Shown one piece after another: positions 8,097 through 16,155 of a stretch of 24,993 bases of DNA (the first letter of the stretch is position 1; every line of letters begins with the position of its first letter). The notes under the pieces were generated by a model. That model was not told where the DNA came from and did not search any database. It saw only the letters and a program-made list of their open reading frames with translations. The translations under genes and the position numbers were made by a program. Source of the stretch: Pseudomonadales bacterium (GTDB lineage Bacteria > Pseudomonadota > Gammaproteobacteria > Pseudomonadales > Azotimanducaceae); assembly GCA_028822125.1 (NCBI GenBank), contig JAPKEK010000001.1, positions 1 to 24,993 on the forward strand. The letters are read 5' to 3'.

Positions 8097-9806
8097 GTGA
8101 GCATCGTTGATTCAGTTGCCGCACGACTTCTTAGCACGCTTGCCGGTCTCAATATAGAAGCTATATTTGCGAATGCAGGAACGGATTTTGCGCCTTTGAT
8201 AGAAGCGTCTCTCGCCCTGCGAGTCCAGGGAAGAGACTGTCCTGATTTTGTGGTAGTACCTCATGAAAATGTCGCTGTGGCCATGGCCATCGGCCAGTAT
8301 CGAGCCAAGGCAACGCTGGCCGTCGTCATGGTCCACACCACTGTCGGTACCGCTAATGCGCTGTGCGGCATCATGAATGCCTTTCGCGATCATATTCCCG
8401 TGTTATTGATTGCCGGTCGTACACCCCATACTGAGTCTGGTTCGGCCGCATCACGGCGAGCGATGATCCACTGGGGTCAGGATACTTTTGACCAGGGAGG
8501 CCTGGTTCGCGAGTATACAAAATGGGATTACGAGCTACGCTCCGGGCAGGATGTGGCCGTGCTGCTGCAAAGGGCGGTGGACATCGCTCTGACGGCACCT
8601 TACGGTCCTGCTTATTTAACCTTGCCAAGAGAGGTACTGGCTGAGCCAGCGGTCAGCACGGTTGTGAACTTAGAGCGGCCTTATGGTGCGATTGGTCGGG
8701 ATGTGGATCCAGGGGTTGTCAGGGATATCGCTGAAAGTATCCGCCAGGCAGATTGCCCCATGCTGCTGACTTCCTTTCTGGGGCGTGACCCGGAGTGCTT
8801 TCGGCTGCTTGCGGTGCTTGCCGAAGAATTTTCAATCGGGGTGGTGCAGCCCTTTGCCAGGGATCTTAATTTATCAGCCGCACACCCCATGAATCTGGGT
8901 GTCCAGCCTCAGCTCGTTCTGGACAGCGCTGACCTGGTACTGGTGGTCGATTGTGAAGTACCCTGGGTGCCGGACCTTTGTGCACCCAACCCTAATGCGA
9001 TGTTGATTCATTGTTCTGATGATCCTTTCTTTCAGCACTACCCGTTAAGAGGTTTTTCTGCGGACATTGCTGTTGCTGCGCCCTCTGGGCGATTTCTGGC
9101 GGCCTTGTTGCAGCAACTACGAGTCGATCAGTCGGTACAGTCGAGTTCATTGCAGCAAAGAAAATTGCGCCTTCAGCAGCTTCGGCAGCGAGTAGAAAAC
9201 GATTTTGCGGCGACCCAACAAGGCATCGAAGCCAGCGATAGGACGCATCCCCTTGAGTTGGCTGAATGCCTCAACCAGCATTTAAACGAAAACACAATTG
9301 TGGTCAACGAATTGGCTGTGACACTGGATAGCCTTGCGTTAACTGCAGCAGGGAGCTATGTTGCCGGCAGCCATGCTGGTGGTTTGGGTTTTGGGCTAGG
9401 GGCAGCCCTGGGAATCAAGCGGGCATTCCCCGAGAAGACCTTAATTGCTTTGATCGGCAATGGATCTTATCTGTTCGGTAATCCGGTATGCGCACATTTT
9501 GTTGGCCAGGCCGAACAGTTGCCGACGTTGACGATTGTTGCTAATAATGAACGCTGGCATTCGGTCTACTCTGCCACTAAGGGTATGTATCCGGATGGTT
9601 ATAGTGTGAATGCGGTTGCCATGCCATTGGTGGATCTGGCACCGTCACCCGAGTTCCATAAGATAATCGAAGCCTGTGGAGGGCTTGGCAGATTGGTAGA
9701 AAGTATTGATCAGCTCCCTCAGGACCTGGCATGGGCGCTTGATATAGTTGCTGCGGGACGTTCAGTATTGCTCAATGTGTTAACTGATCCCTGGGATCGA
9801 GTATGA
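8097..9806 (+). CDS. Thiamine-pyrophosphate-dependent enzyme (acetolactate synthase / decarboxylase-like)
   Basis: 569 residues with the three-domain plan of TPP decarboxylases and acetohydroxyacid synthase: N-terminal Pyr domain with the catalytic Glu57 in 'V-V-P-H-E-N-V-A-V-A-M', a central domain (about 190-340), and a C-terminal PP domain. The N-terminal 'N-A-G-T-D-F-A-P-L-I-E-A' is typical of a poorly characterised branch annotated 'TPP-requiring protein'. The cofactor motif reads G-N-G-S (454-457) followed 26 residues later by N-N (483-484). The usual sequence is G-D-G, the Asp binding Mg2+; here it is Asn, which is notable. GTG start 6 bases after the preceding stop, without a clear ribosome binding site, so probably translationally coupled. 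Expected reaction: decarboxylation or carboligation of a 2-oxo acid. The specific substrate is unknown. Confidence 0.9.
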   Translation: MSIVDSVAARLLSTLAGLNIEAIFANAGTDFAPLIEASLALRVQGRDCPDFVVVPHENVAVAMAIGQYRAKATLAVVMVHTTVGTANALCGIMNAFRDHIPVLLIAGRTPHTESGSAASRRAMIHWGQDTFDQGGLVREYTKWDYELRSGQDVAVLLQRAVDIALTAPYGPAYLTLPREVLAEPAVSTVVNLERPYGAIGRDVDPGVVRDIAESIRQADCPMLLTSFLGRDPECFRLLAVLAEEFSIGVVQPFARDLNLSAAHPMNLGVQPQLVLDSADLVLVVDCEVPWVPDLCAPNPNAMLIHCSDDPFFQHYPLRGFSADIAVAAPSGRFLAALLQQLRVDQSVQSSSLQQRKLRLQQLRQRVENDFAATQQGIEASDRTHPLELAECLNQHLNENTIVVNELAVTLDSLALTAAGSYVAGSHAGGLGFGLGAALGIKRAFPEKTLIALIGNGSYLFGNPVCAHFVGQAEQLPTLTIVANNERWHSVYSATKGMYPDGYSVNAVAMPLVDLAPSPEFHKIIEACGGLGRLVESIDQLPQDLAWALDIVAAGRSVLLNVLTDPWDRV

Positions 9807-9872
9807 ATTTGAATTCATTAAGCCTTGATTTACGTTAGGGAATTCAAGCACTGACGAATTGGGAGGGATTAA

Positions 9873-11237
9873 TTGGAACACCGAGAACAATTTGCATCAC
9901 GCAGGGGTTTTGCTTTCGCTGCCATTGGCAGTGCAGTCGGCCTGGGTAATATCTGGCGGTTTCCCTTCATGGCCGGAGAAAATGGTGGCGGTGCATTTAT
10001 ATCGTTGTATTTTCTTTTTATTCTGCTTTTTGGTATCCCAGCGTTGATGGCGATGATCGTGATTGGGAGGCGGGGTGGCAAAAGCCCTGTGGGCAGTACC
10101 CAGGCGCTGGCAATCGCTGATGGGCATAGTCCCCAATGGAAGTGGCTTGGCTGGCTGACCCTGAGCGTCGCTTTTTTCGCCTTAACTTTCTTCAGCGTGG
10201 TTGCCGGATGGGTACTGGCTTATCTCGTAAAGTCGGTTATGGGAGAGCTCAGTGGATTATCCCCTATGGCATCCGTTGAATTATTTAATCTTGTTAAATC
10301 AGACCCGCTTGCTATGGCATTCTGGCACGGTGTTTTTATGGTACTGACCATGTCTATAGTAGGGCAGGGTGTTCGTTCTGGTGTTGAGCGGGCAGTCAGT
10401 CTGATGATGCCTGCATTATTTATCATTTTATTGTTTCTGGTGGTTTATGCAGCCGTTACCGCTGATTTTTCTTCAGCTATTGAGTTTATGTTCGTGCCGG
10501 ATTTTGATCGAGTTGATTCCCAGGTAGTATTGCTGGCTTTGGGTCAGGCTTTCTTTTCATTGAGTGTTGGCGGTGGTGGAATCATTGCCTATGGCGCTTA
10601 TCTGCAGAGAGAGGCGTCGATTCCAAAAACCGCAGTGCTGATCGCCTCGGCCAATGTTTCGGTGGACCTACTGGCAGGGTTGGCTATTTTCCCGCTTGTT
10701 TTCGCCTACGGCCTGAAAGCAGGTGCAGGGCCCGGGTTACTGTTTGAAACGCTGCCCGTTGCCTTCAGCCAGATGCCAGGCGGAGGTTTGGTCGGGTCCC
10801 TGTTCTTTGTGTTAGTACTGTTTGCTGCACTGAGTACCTCCATTTCAATGCTGGAGTCGGTGGTGTCCCGCTTAATTGAGCGGCCGGGTGCGACTCGGGC
10901 CAGGATGACAGTAATAGCCGGTAGCGTGATCTGGTTTATTGGCTTGGGTTCGGTTTTTTCATATAACGTGCTGGCTGATTTTAAGCCGCTGGCTTTTATC
11001 AGTCTGTTTGAAGACTTTACTATTTTCAGGTTAGTGGATTTCTTTGTGGTAAATGTATTGATTCTAACCAGCGCTATATTAATTACAGTTTTTGTTGGCT
11101 ATGTCATGTCCAGGCAGGCCACCCGGGAAGAGCTGGGCTTAGGAGATCATGTCCTTTTCCGGATCTGGCACTTTAATATGCGTTATATAGCGCCTCCGGT
11201 AATATTTTTAATTTTTGTCGTGACACTGACCGGATAG
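9873..11237 (+). CDS. Sodium:neurotransmitter symporter family (NSS/SNF) transporter
   Basis: 454 residues, about 11-12 membrane spans, as in bacterial NSS members such as LeuT and MhsT. The N-terminal segment 'G-S-A-V-G-L-G-N-I-W-R-F-P' is the TM1 signature that binds substrate and Na+, followed by 'E-N-G-G-G-A-F' of the TM1-TM2 connection; 'F-F-S-L-S-V-G-G-G' corresponds to TM6. The start is TTG 9873, supported by gggaggg 5 bases upstream and by the position of the TM1 motif. Expected role: Na+-driven import of an amino acid or a related amine or carboxylate, in the inner membrane. It lies 66 bases downstream of the TPP enzyme gene on the same strand, so it probably imports the substrate of the enzymes encoded before it. 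Confidence 0.93.
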   Translation: MEHREQFASRRGFAFAAIGSAVGLGNIWRFPFMAGENGGGAFISLYFLFILLFGIPALMAMIVIGRRGGKSPVGSTQALAIADGHSPQWKWLGWLTLSVAFFALTFFSVVAGWVLAYLVKSVMGELSGLSPMASVELFNLVKSDPLAMAFWHGVFMVLTMSIVGQGVRSGVERAVSLMMPALFIILLFLVVYAAVTADFSSAIEFMFVPDFDRVDSQVVLLALGQAFFSLSVGGGGIIAYGAYLQREASIPKTAVLIASANVSVDLLAGLAIFPLVFAYGLKAGAGPGLLFETLPVAFSQMPGGGLVGSLFFVLVLFAALSTSISMLESVVSRLIERPGATRARMTVIAGSVIWFIGLGSVFSYNVLADFKPLAFISLFEDFTIFRLVDFFVVNVLILTSAILITVFVGYVMSRQATREELGLGDHVLFRIWHFNMRYIAPPVIFLIFVVTLTG

Positions 11238-11298
11238 TGAGCCGGGTTCTTTATCTATTAGCTCAGAACAATTCTGAAACACCGGCTATTGGTAGTCA

Positions 11299-12816
11299 AT
11301 GGCGGGTAGCGTTTTTATCTGCTGCCGTGAGAGCATGGCGATAAAGTTCGCAATTCGTGGAAATCAGGGGAACGACTTGGAAGATACCGTGGAATTACCT
11401 CAGAAGATTTTACCCTTGTGGGTGGTCGCTCTGCCCTTGATTGGCTTGATTGGCTTGATCGTTTTTGGGCTGATATTACCGCCCCTGGTTGGCAATACAC
11501 CGCCGCTTGCGCTGGAACTGGTCTTTCTGCTTGCGGCTTTTTTTGCTGTTTTGGTTCTTCGTATGGGCGGTGTACCCTGGAGTCAGCTGCAGAACAGTAT
11601 CGTTGAGCGCATGCAGGCAGCTATGCCTGCTTTTTTTATTCTGATATTTATTGGCGCGCTGATCGGCAGTTGGATGGTGTGCGGAACAATTCCCATGCTG
11701 GTGTACTGGGGCCTGCAGATCGTGGATCCAGACTATTTCTATCTGACAGCTTTTCTGGTCCCTGTGCTGTTTTCATCATTGACGGGGACCAGTTATGGTT
11801 CGGCTGCTACCATTGGCGTTGTTCTTATTGGAATTGGCGCAGCGCTTGGCGCCGATCTGGGCATTACCGCTGGCGCCATAATTGGTGGCGCCTATTTTGG
11901 TGACAAGTTGTCACCTTTATCAGATACAACCAATCTGGCAGCGATAGCCTGTGACGTAGATCTTTATGGGCACATTCACTCCATGCTTTACACCACGCTG
12001 CCGTCAGCGGTACTGGCGGGCCTGGTATTTTTTGCTGTGGGATGGGGAGGCGGCGATGATTTCAGCGTGCCGGACAGCGCCCAACTGGAAAACTTGTTGC
12101 AGGGATTAACTGCGCTGTTTGATTTTAATGTATTTTTGTTGCTACCCCCTTTGATCGTTCTACTAGGGAGTGTGCTCAAGCAACCTTCGCTGCCTACCTT
12201 GTTACTATCGATTGTAGTGGCTATCCTCCTGGCTTTAGTGTTCCAGACCTATAGCCTGCATCAGGTGGGTGAGTCGTTAAAATCAGGCTTTAATTTCAGT
12301 ACCATGTCCGGACACCGGGAAATGGCTGAGAGCGTGGTTGCATTAGTAAACCGGGGCGGGATTTATTCCATGAGTGAGCCGATATTCATTGCTTTTCTGG
12401 TGTTTTTCTTCATTGGAGCGGTGGATTCAGTCTCAGCTATTCCGCGGGTAATTCAAAGTCTCCTGCGTTGGAGCGAACGGCCTTTAACCACAGCGTTGAC
12501 AGCACTTTTTTCGACCGGCGTTGTTAATGCAATGTCCAGTAATCAGTATGCAACCAGTTTTATCGTTGGCGATGCATTCCGGCGAAAATTCGATCAGGTC
12601 GGTATTGATAGGAGGGTGCTGTCTCGCTCTTTAGAGGATTATGGCACCATGATCGAGAGTCTTCTACCTTGGACGACGACGACTTTGTTTATGGTAGCAA
12701 CACTGGGAGTTGCCTGGTCAGATTACTGGCATTGGCAACTGCTCAGCTTGATCAATCTTGCGGTGGCGCCCCTTGTGCTGGTGTTAGGGTTCGGCTGGTT
12801 CAGGGGCAAGCTGTAA
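11299..12816 (+). CDS. NhaC-family Na+/H+ antiporter (second copy)
   Basis: Up to 505 residues with about 11-12 membrane spans. The signature 'F-G-D-K-L-S-P-L-S-D-T-T-N-L-A' is the conserved NhaC core motif, and 'T-G-T-S-Y-G-S-A-A-T-I-G' and 'S-N-Q-Y-A-T-S' are further conserved helix breaks. Three starts are possible: ATG 11299 (given), ATG 11335, and GTG 11389, the last with ggaag 5 bases upstream; all keep every membrane span, so the N-terminus is uncertain by 30 residues. It follows the NSS symporter by 61 bases. Inference: it extrudes Na+ taken up by the symporter, or exchanges a product of the pathway. It is clearly divergent from the copy at 5015-6493. Confidence 0.9.
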   Translation: MAGSVFICCRESMAIKFAIRGNQGNDLEDTVELPQKILPLWVVALPLIGLIGLIVFGLILPPLVGNTPPLALELVFLLAAFFAVLVLRMGGVPWSQLQNSIVERMQAAMPAFFILIFIGALIGSWMVCGTIPMLVYWGLQIVDPDYFYLTAFLVPVLFSSLTGTSYGSAATIGVVLIGIGAALGADLGITAGAIIGGAYFGDKLSPLSDTTNLAAIACDVDLYGHIHSMLYTTLPSAVLAGLVFFAVGWGGGDDFSVPDSAQLENLLQGLTALFDFNVFLLLPPLIVLLGSVLKQPSLPTLLLSIVVAILLALVFQTYSLHQVGESLKSGFNFSTMSGHREMAESVVALVNRGGIYSMSEPIFIAFLVFFFIGAVDSVSAIPRVIQSLLRWSERPLTTALTALFSTGVVNAMSSNQYATSFIVGDAFRRKFDQVGIDRRVLSRSLEDYGTMIESLLPWTTTTLFMVATLGVAWSDYWHWQLLSLINLAVAPLVLVLGFGWFRGKL

Positions 12817-12860
12817 CCAGAGTTACCGTCAGCTTCGGTCGGTACGATGGCCGCACTGCA

Positions 12861-12890
12861 GACCCGCAGAGCAGCGAGTCAGGGCGGGTC
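12861..12890 (+). terminator. Possible hairpin ending the 7110-12816 cluster
   Basis: A perfect 7-bp inverted repeat gacccgc/gcgggtc with a 16-base loop lies 44 bases after the antiporter stop. It is followed by a second small palindrome (tcctgatcagga, about 12898-12909) and TTTT. Neither is a textbook terminator, but together they sit between convergent genes where one is expected. Confidence 0.3.
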
Positions 12891-12950
12891 CAGGCAGTCC
12901 TGATCAGGATTTTGTATAGCCCGGGATGATTGAGTCATTTATAGACCAGC

Positions 12951-13658
12951 CTAGAACAGGAATTTGAAACCAAGCGTTGCTGTCACAGTATTCTCTTCTT
13001 CGCCGTTGTTATTTGCCAGAAGCCTGGTTTTACCAAATTTTCGATCATATTTAAAGTCAGCATAAAGGGCGATAGCCGAGCTAAATTCGAATCGAGTTTG
13101 AATACCCAATTCAGCATTGGACAGTCCTGACCCTATATCCTGTTCTACAATGTTCTGAGCAAAGCAGTTGGCCTCAATATAGGGCTTGGCGATGAGTTTG
13201 TTTGTGATCGGAAAATCTTTTTCGTATTTTAAGGTTAGGTTGAAATCACCCTGCTCACTGATGAAAACGTGAGCTTCGGTTTCGAGGAAATAGGGGGCCA
13301 GGCCTTCGAACCCAATGACCGCGTAAATCAATGATTCGGGTTGTGTGTCCAGGTGCAGGCCCACCTGAACGTCCCAGAAGGTAGAAATATTGTGGCTGAA
13401 CATGGCGACAAATTCGCCTTCGTCTTTATCCGAAGGGTTCGGCTCCGATTTGAATTTTATTCGGATCTTGTTTTCATCAGTACCCACCCAGCCGTCGAGA
13501 TCCCACTCGATTAGGCCCTGTGCTTCTTGGTTGAATCTGAGACCCGTCTCTAATTCGAAGGCGTGATACCAACCTGATCCAATCTCCTCTTGCCCATAGC
13601 TGCTTATTGGCAGGAAGCTGGTTAAGCAGATGACAACCAGTGACTTTCTAAAGTACAT
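12951..13658 (-). CDS. copB: Copper resistance protein B (outer-membrane beta-barrel), short form
   Basis: 235 residues with a Sec signal peptide (hydrophobic residues about 6-18, cleavage probably after S-S-Y-G-Q or nearby). The mature part matches the CopB/PcoB outer-membrane domain: 'G-W-Y-H-A-F-E-L', 'D-L-D-G-W-V-G-T-D-E-N-K', 'F-W-D-V-Q-V-G-L', 'A-P-Y-F-L-E-T-E-A', alternating beta strands and a terminal Phe, as in outer-membrane barrels. CopB proteins are often 300 residues or more with a Met/His-rich N-terminal segment; this one lacks that segment entirely. It overlaps the 3' end of copA by 11 bases (ATG 13658, copA stop 13648-13650), so translation is coupled. Family role: sequestration or export of copper at the outer membrane together with periplasmic CopA. 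Confidence 0.92.
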   Translation of the reverse strand: MYFRKSLVVICLTSFLPISSYGQEEIGSGWYHAFELETGLRFNQEAQGLIEWDLDGWVGTDENKIRIKFKSEPNPSDKDEGEFVAMFSHNISTFWDVQVGLHLDTQPESLIYAVIGFEGLAPYFLETEAHVFISEQGDFNLTLKYEKDFPITNKLIAKPYIEANCFAQNIVEQDIGSGLSNAELGIQTRFEFSSAIALYADFKYDRKFGKTRLLANNNGEEENTVTATLGFKFLF

Positions 13659-15480
13659 GATGCGACGAACCCTGAATATCAGCCTGGTTTTTATCTACCC
13701 CGGGCCAGGCTGACTGAACCGGCCCCTCGGCAGGGTTCGGATGCCGGGCCTCCACAGGCATTTTATGCTGTTCGAGTTTTGCAACGACGATTTTATTCAT
13801 CATACCCGCCATCATGTGGTAAAGCAGGTGGCAGTGGAATGCCCACTCACCGGGCTCATCGGCTGTCAAAAGCACAGAATAGCGATCACCCGGAGCTATG
13901 ATGACTGTGTGTTTGTTAGGAAGCTTGGACATAGGCTGGCCATTTTCGAGCTGGACAAACATGCCGTGCACGTGCATTGGATGAGCCATCATTGTTTCGT
14001 TGATAAAAGTTAAACGCACCCGCTCACCATATTCCAGATTAAATGGTTTTGAATCTTCGTATTTCTTGCCATTGAGCGTCCAGATATAACGTTCCATGTT
14101 TCCCCCCAGGCGCACGGTGATTTCCCGCTCAGCCTGGCGTTGATCATTTTGCACGCCAGCATAACGAAGGTCTCTGTAGGTGAGTGCTTTTCTCCCCTCA
14201 GGTGTGCCGGCCCTGGCCCAACCACTGCCAGGAACACCTGTGTTGTAATCGCTTACAGGCGCGGAAGGTTCAACCCGATCAGATTTCACAGGCATGTGGG
14301 GTGTAGCAGGAATCATGATATGCCGGTGCTGGTCTGCGCTAGTTGATGCGGCCATCTCAGTGTGTAGGTGGGCGGCATCATCGGCCTGACTGGGTCCTCC
14401 CATCTCCATCATATTGTGGTCGGCACCCATGTCAGACATCGTTAAAAGCGAACGTTGCCGATGTTTTGGAATGACGCCGCGCATGCCGTGATGCGGCGCA
14501 AGTGTTGCCAACGCAAAACCCGATCGGTCAAGCGCTTCACCGACAATGCTAAAGGCTTTATTTTCCTGGGGCTCTACCGTCACATCATAGGTTTCTGCCA
14601 CACCAAAACGGAACTCGTCGACCGACACCGGCTCAACGGCTTGGCCATCGGCACTGATAATTGTCATCTTTAAGCCCGGTATTCGCACGTCGTAAAAGGA
14701 CATGGACGAGGCATTGATGAAGCGAAGGCGAACGCGCTCTCCGGGCTTGAAAATTCCAGTCCAGTTCTGATCAGAAGTCTTACCATTGACTAGAAACGTG
14801 TAGTTGCCGATATCCGTAAGGTCGGATGGCGTCATTCTCATTTTGCTCCACTTAAGGGAGTTTTTTAGGGCCCTGCTGAAGTCTTTCTTTTTTACATCAT
14901 TGAAGAAGTCACTGAGCGTTCGGGCAGTAAAAGTGTAATAATCGCTGGCTTTTTTTAGATTAGATAAGATGGTATTGGACTCGTCTTCGTGAAAATCAGA
15001 AAGTAATATCACATAGTCACGATCTGCCGGGGTGGGTTCCGAACTAAGCGGGTGTATGATGATAGAGCCGTAATGCCCATCCTGTTCCTGGCCCATCGAA
15101 TGTGCGTGATACCAATAGGTGCCGTCCTGACGAATGCTGAATCGATAGGTAAAGGTGTCTCCCGGGTGGATCCCCGAAAAGCCGTTAAAACCGGGGACGC
15201 CATCCATTTCCCCAGGTAGAAGCATGCCGTGCCAGTGGACCGACGTATTGACCTTCATTTTATTAGTGACATGAATAACCGCTTCATCGCCCCGAATAAA
15301 TTCCAACGTTGGGCCTGGGATGCCGCCATTAATGGTTATGCGCTTGAGGGGGGTGCCGGTTAAATTGACGACCTGCCTGTCTATTACAAGCGAGTATTCC
15401 TGTATTTTGGCAGTTGCCGGTGTTGCCAGAGCCATTAAAAGCCCCAGTATCGCCAATTTGCGTGTAGTTTGATGGATCAC
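13648..15480 (-). CDS. copA: Copper resistance multicopper oxidase CopA
   Basis: 610 residues, the usual CopA/PcoA size. Copper-site motifs appear in the expected order: H82-W-H84 and H125-A-H127 in the N-terminal cupredoxin domain, then near the C-terminus 'H-P-M-H-V-H-G-M-F' and 'H-C-H-L-L-Y-H-M-M-A-G-M', which carry the type 1, 2 and 3 copper ligands. A Met/His-rich insert lies about residues 345-400. The signal peptide has a single Arg-Lys (T-T-R-K-L-A) rather than the twin arginine common in CopA, so the export route is uncertain. Start is GTG 15480 with AGGA 8 bases upstream. Family role: periplasmic oxidation of Cu(I) to Cu(II) and copper binding. It lies between a Cys/His-rich small protein and copB, forming one transcription unit. 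Confidence 0.95.
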   Translation of the reverse strand: MIHQTTRKLAILGLLMALATPATAKIQEYSLVIDRQVVNLTGTPLKRITINGGIPGPTLEFIRGDEAVIHVTNKMKVNTSVHWHGMLLPGEMDGVPGFNGFSGIHPGDTFTYRFSIRQDGTYWYHAHSMGQEQDGHYGSIIIHPLSSEPTPADRDYVILLSDFHEDESNTILSNLKKASDYYTFTARTLSDFFNDVKKKDFSRALKNSLKWSKMRMTPSDLTDIGNYTFLVNGKTSDQNWTGIFKPGERVRLRFINASSMSFYDVRIPGLKMTIISADGQAVEPVSVDEFRFGVAETYDVTVEPQENKAFSIVGEALDRSGFALATLAPHHGMRGVIPKHRQRSLLTMSDMGADHNMMEMGGPSQADDAAHLHTEMAASTSADQHRHIMIPATPHMPVKSDRVEPSAPVSDYNTGVPGSGWARAGTPEGRKALTYRDLRYAGVQNDQRQAEREITVRLGGNMERYIWTLNGKKYEDSKPFNLEYGERVRLTFINETMMAHPMHVHGMFVQLENGQPMSKLPNKHTVIIAPGDRYSVLLTADEPGEWAFHCHLLYHMMAGMMNKIVVAKLEQHKMPVEARHPNPAEGPVQSAWPGVDKNQADIQGSSHHVL

Positions 15481-15587
15481 TGATTTATCCTGGATAGTTG
15501 GTTCTTGAACTCAGCTATTAAATGTCAGCATCCTTGTTTTCAGGGGATGTTGTAAATCGCCGAAGCGCTATTGTTACGAATATTGGC

Positions 15588-15983
15588 TTAGACTATCGGG
15601 ACTCGTTCAGGGCGTTGCGGGCAGGGCATTCGCAGATGGTTTTTCCCCAGAACAAAACCAGTTTTATATTCTATGGCAGGATAATAATGCATCTCAGAGG
15701 TATTCAATGGCTCACTCCCGGCACATCCGCTGATCAGGCAAACACAATCCTCACCACATAATTTGATAGCGGCCTGATTCGTTGCAGGTTGATCTGTGTG
15801 ATCGTTACAGCAGTTATCTACCTGGGTAAGCTCAGATTGAGCGGCTGACTGATGGCCTGCATGGGATTGCATGCTGGGATGGTGAGAAGCCATTTTCTGG
15901 TGAGTGAAAGAATAAACAGGGACATTGCTCGCTGAGAGCAGGAATGTGATTATAACCAGAATATGAATGCGACGCTGTATCAT
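15588..15983 (-). CDS. Small exported Cys/His-rich protein at the head of the copper operon (CopL-like by position)
   Basis: 131 residues. Residues 1-25 form a signal peptide (R-R then a hydrophobic stretch). The rest is rich in metal ligands: Cys at about 58, 59, 76, 80, 82, 87 and 121, many His (28, 34, 35, 41, 44, 62) and several Met. C-x3-C-x-C-x4-C at 76-87 could bind a metal. In Xanthomonas the copLAB locus has a short protein of this general kind (CopL) directly before copA, needed for copper-induced expression; placing this gene in that role is inference from position and composition, not from residue identity. It lies 107 bases upstream of copA on the same strand. The ATG at 15983 has no clear ribosome binding site. 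Confidence 0.7.
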   Translation of the reverse strand: MIQRRIHILVIITFLLSASNVPVYSFTHQKMASHHPSMQSHAGHQSAAQSELTQVDNCCNDHTDQPATNQAAIKLCGEDCVCLISGCAGSEPLNTSEMHYYPAIEYKTGFVLGKNHLRMPCPQRPERVPIV

Positions 15984-15990
15984 GCAACAG

Positions 15991-15996
15991 AGTATA
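15991..15996 (-). promoter_or_regulatory. Possible -10 element of the copper operon
   Basis: TATACT on the minus strand ends 7 bases before the ATG at 15983, which would give an almost leaderless transcript. A TTTACA (16010-16015) is only 13 bases further upstream, too close for a standard -35. I found no CueR-type or CopR/CusR-type palindrome. Weak evidence. Confidence 0.25.
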
Positions 15997-16049
15997 ACTG
16001 ATGCGCTATTGTAAAATCGAGCCTGGCCGTCTCGGACTTCACTGCCAGC

Positions 16050-16082
16050 GGGTCGGGGTCGGGGTCAGGGTCAGGGATAGGG
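16050..16082 (+). repeat. G-tract repeat with G-quadruplex potential
   Basis: Six runs of three or four G separated by 2-3 bases (TC, TC, TCA, TCA, ATA) on the plus strand, in the pattern of a degenerate 6-base repeat. It lies in the gap between the amidohydrolase stop (16156) and the first gene of the copper operon (15983), so it would be in the template strand of copper-operon transcription if transcription began upstream of it. Confidence 0.8.
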
Positions 16083-16155
16083 TCAATGGTAAGTTATGCT
16101 CATCCGAATTGCCCTGTTTCACTGCCTAAGCGCAGGTTATGATGTAATCAATTAC

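Noticed and set aside
12669..12929. 86-codon plus-strand open frame across the end of the second antiporter gene.
   Set aside because: Mostly inside the antiporter coding region in another frame, without any family feature.
15984..16155. Looked for a CueR or CopR/CusR operator before the copper operon.
   Set aside because: No palindrome of either class could be found; the only notable features are a weak TATACT and the G-tract repeat.
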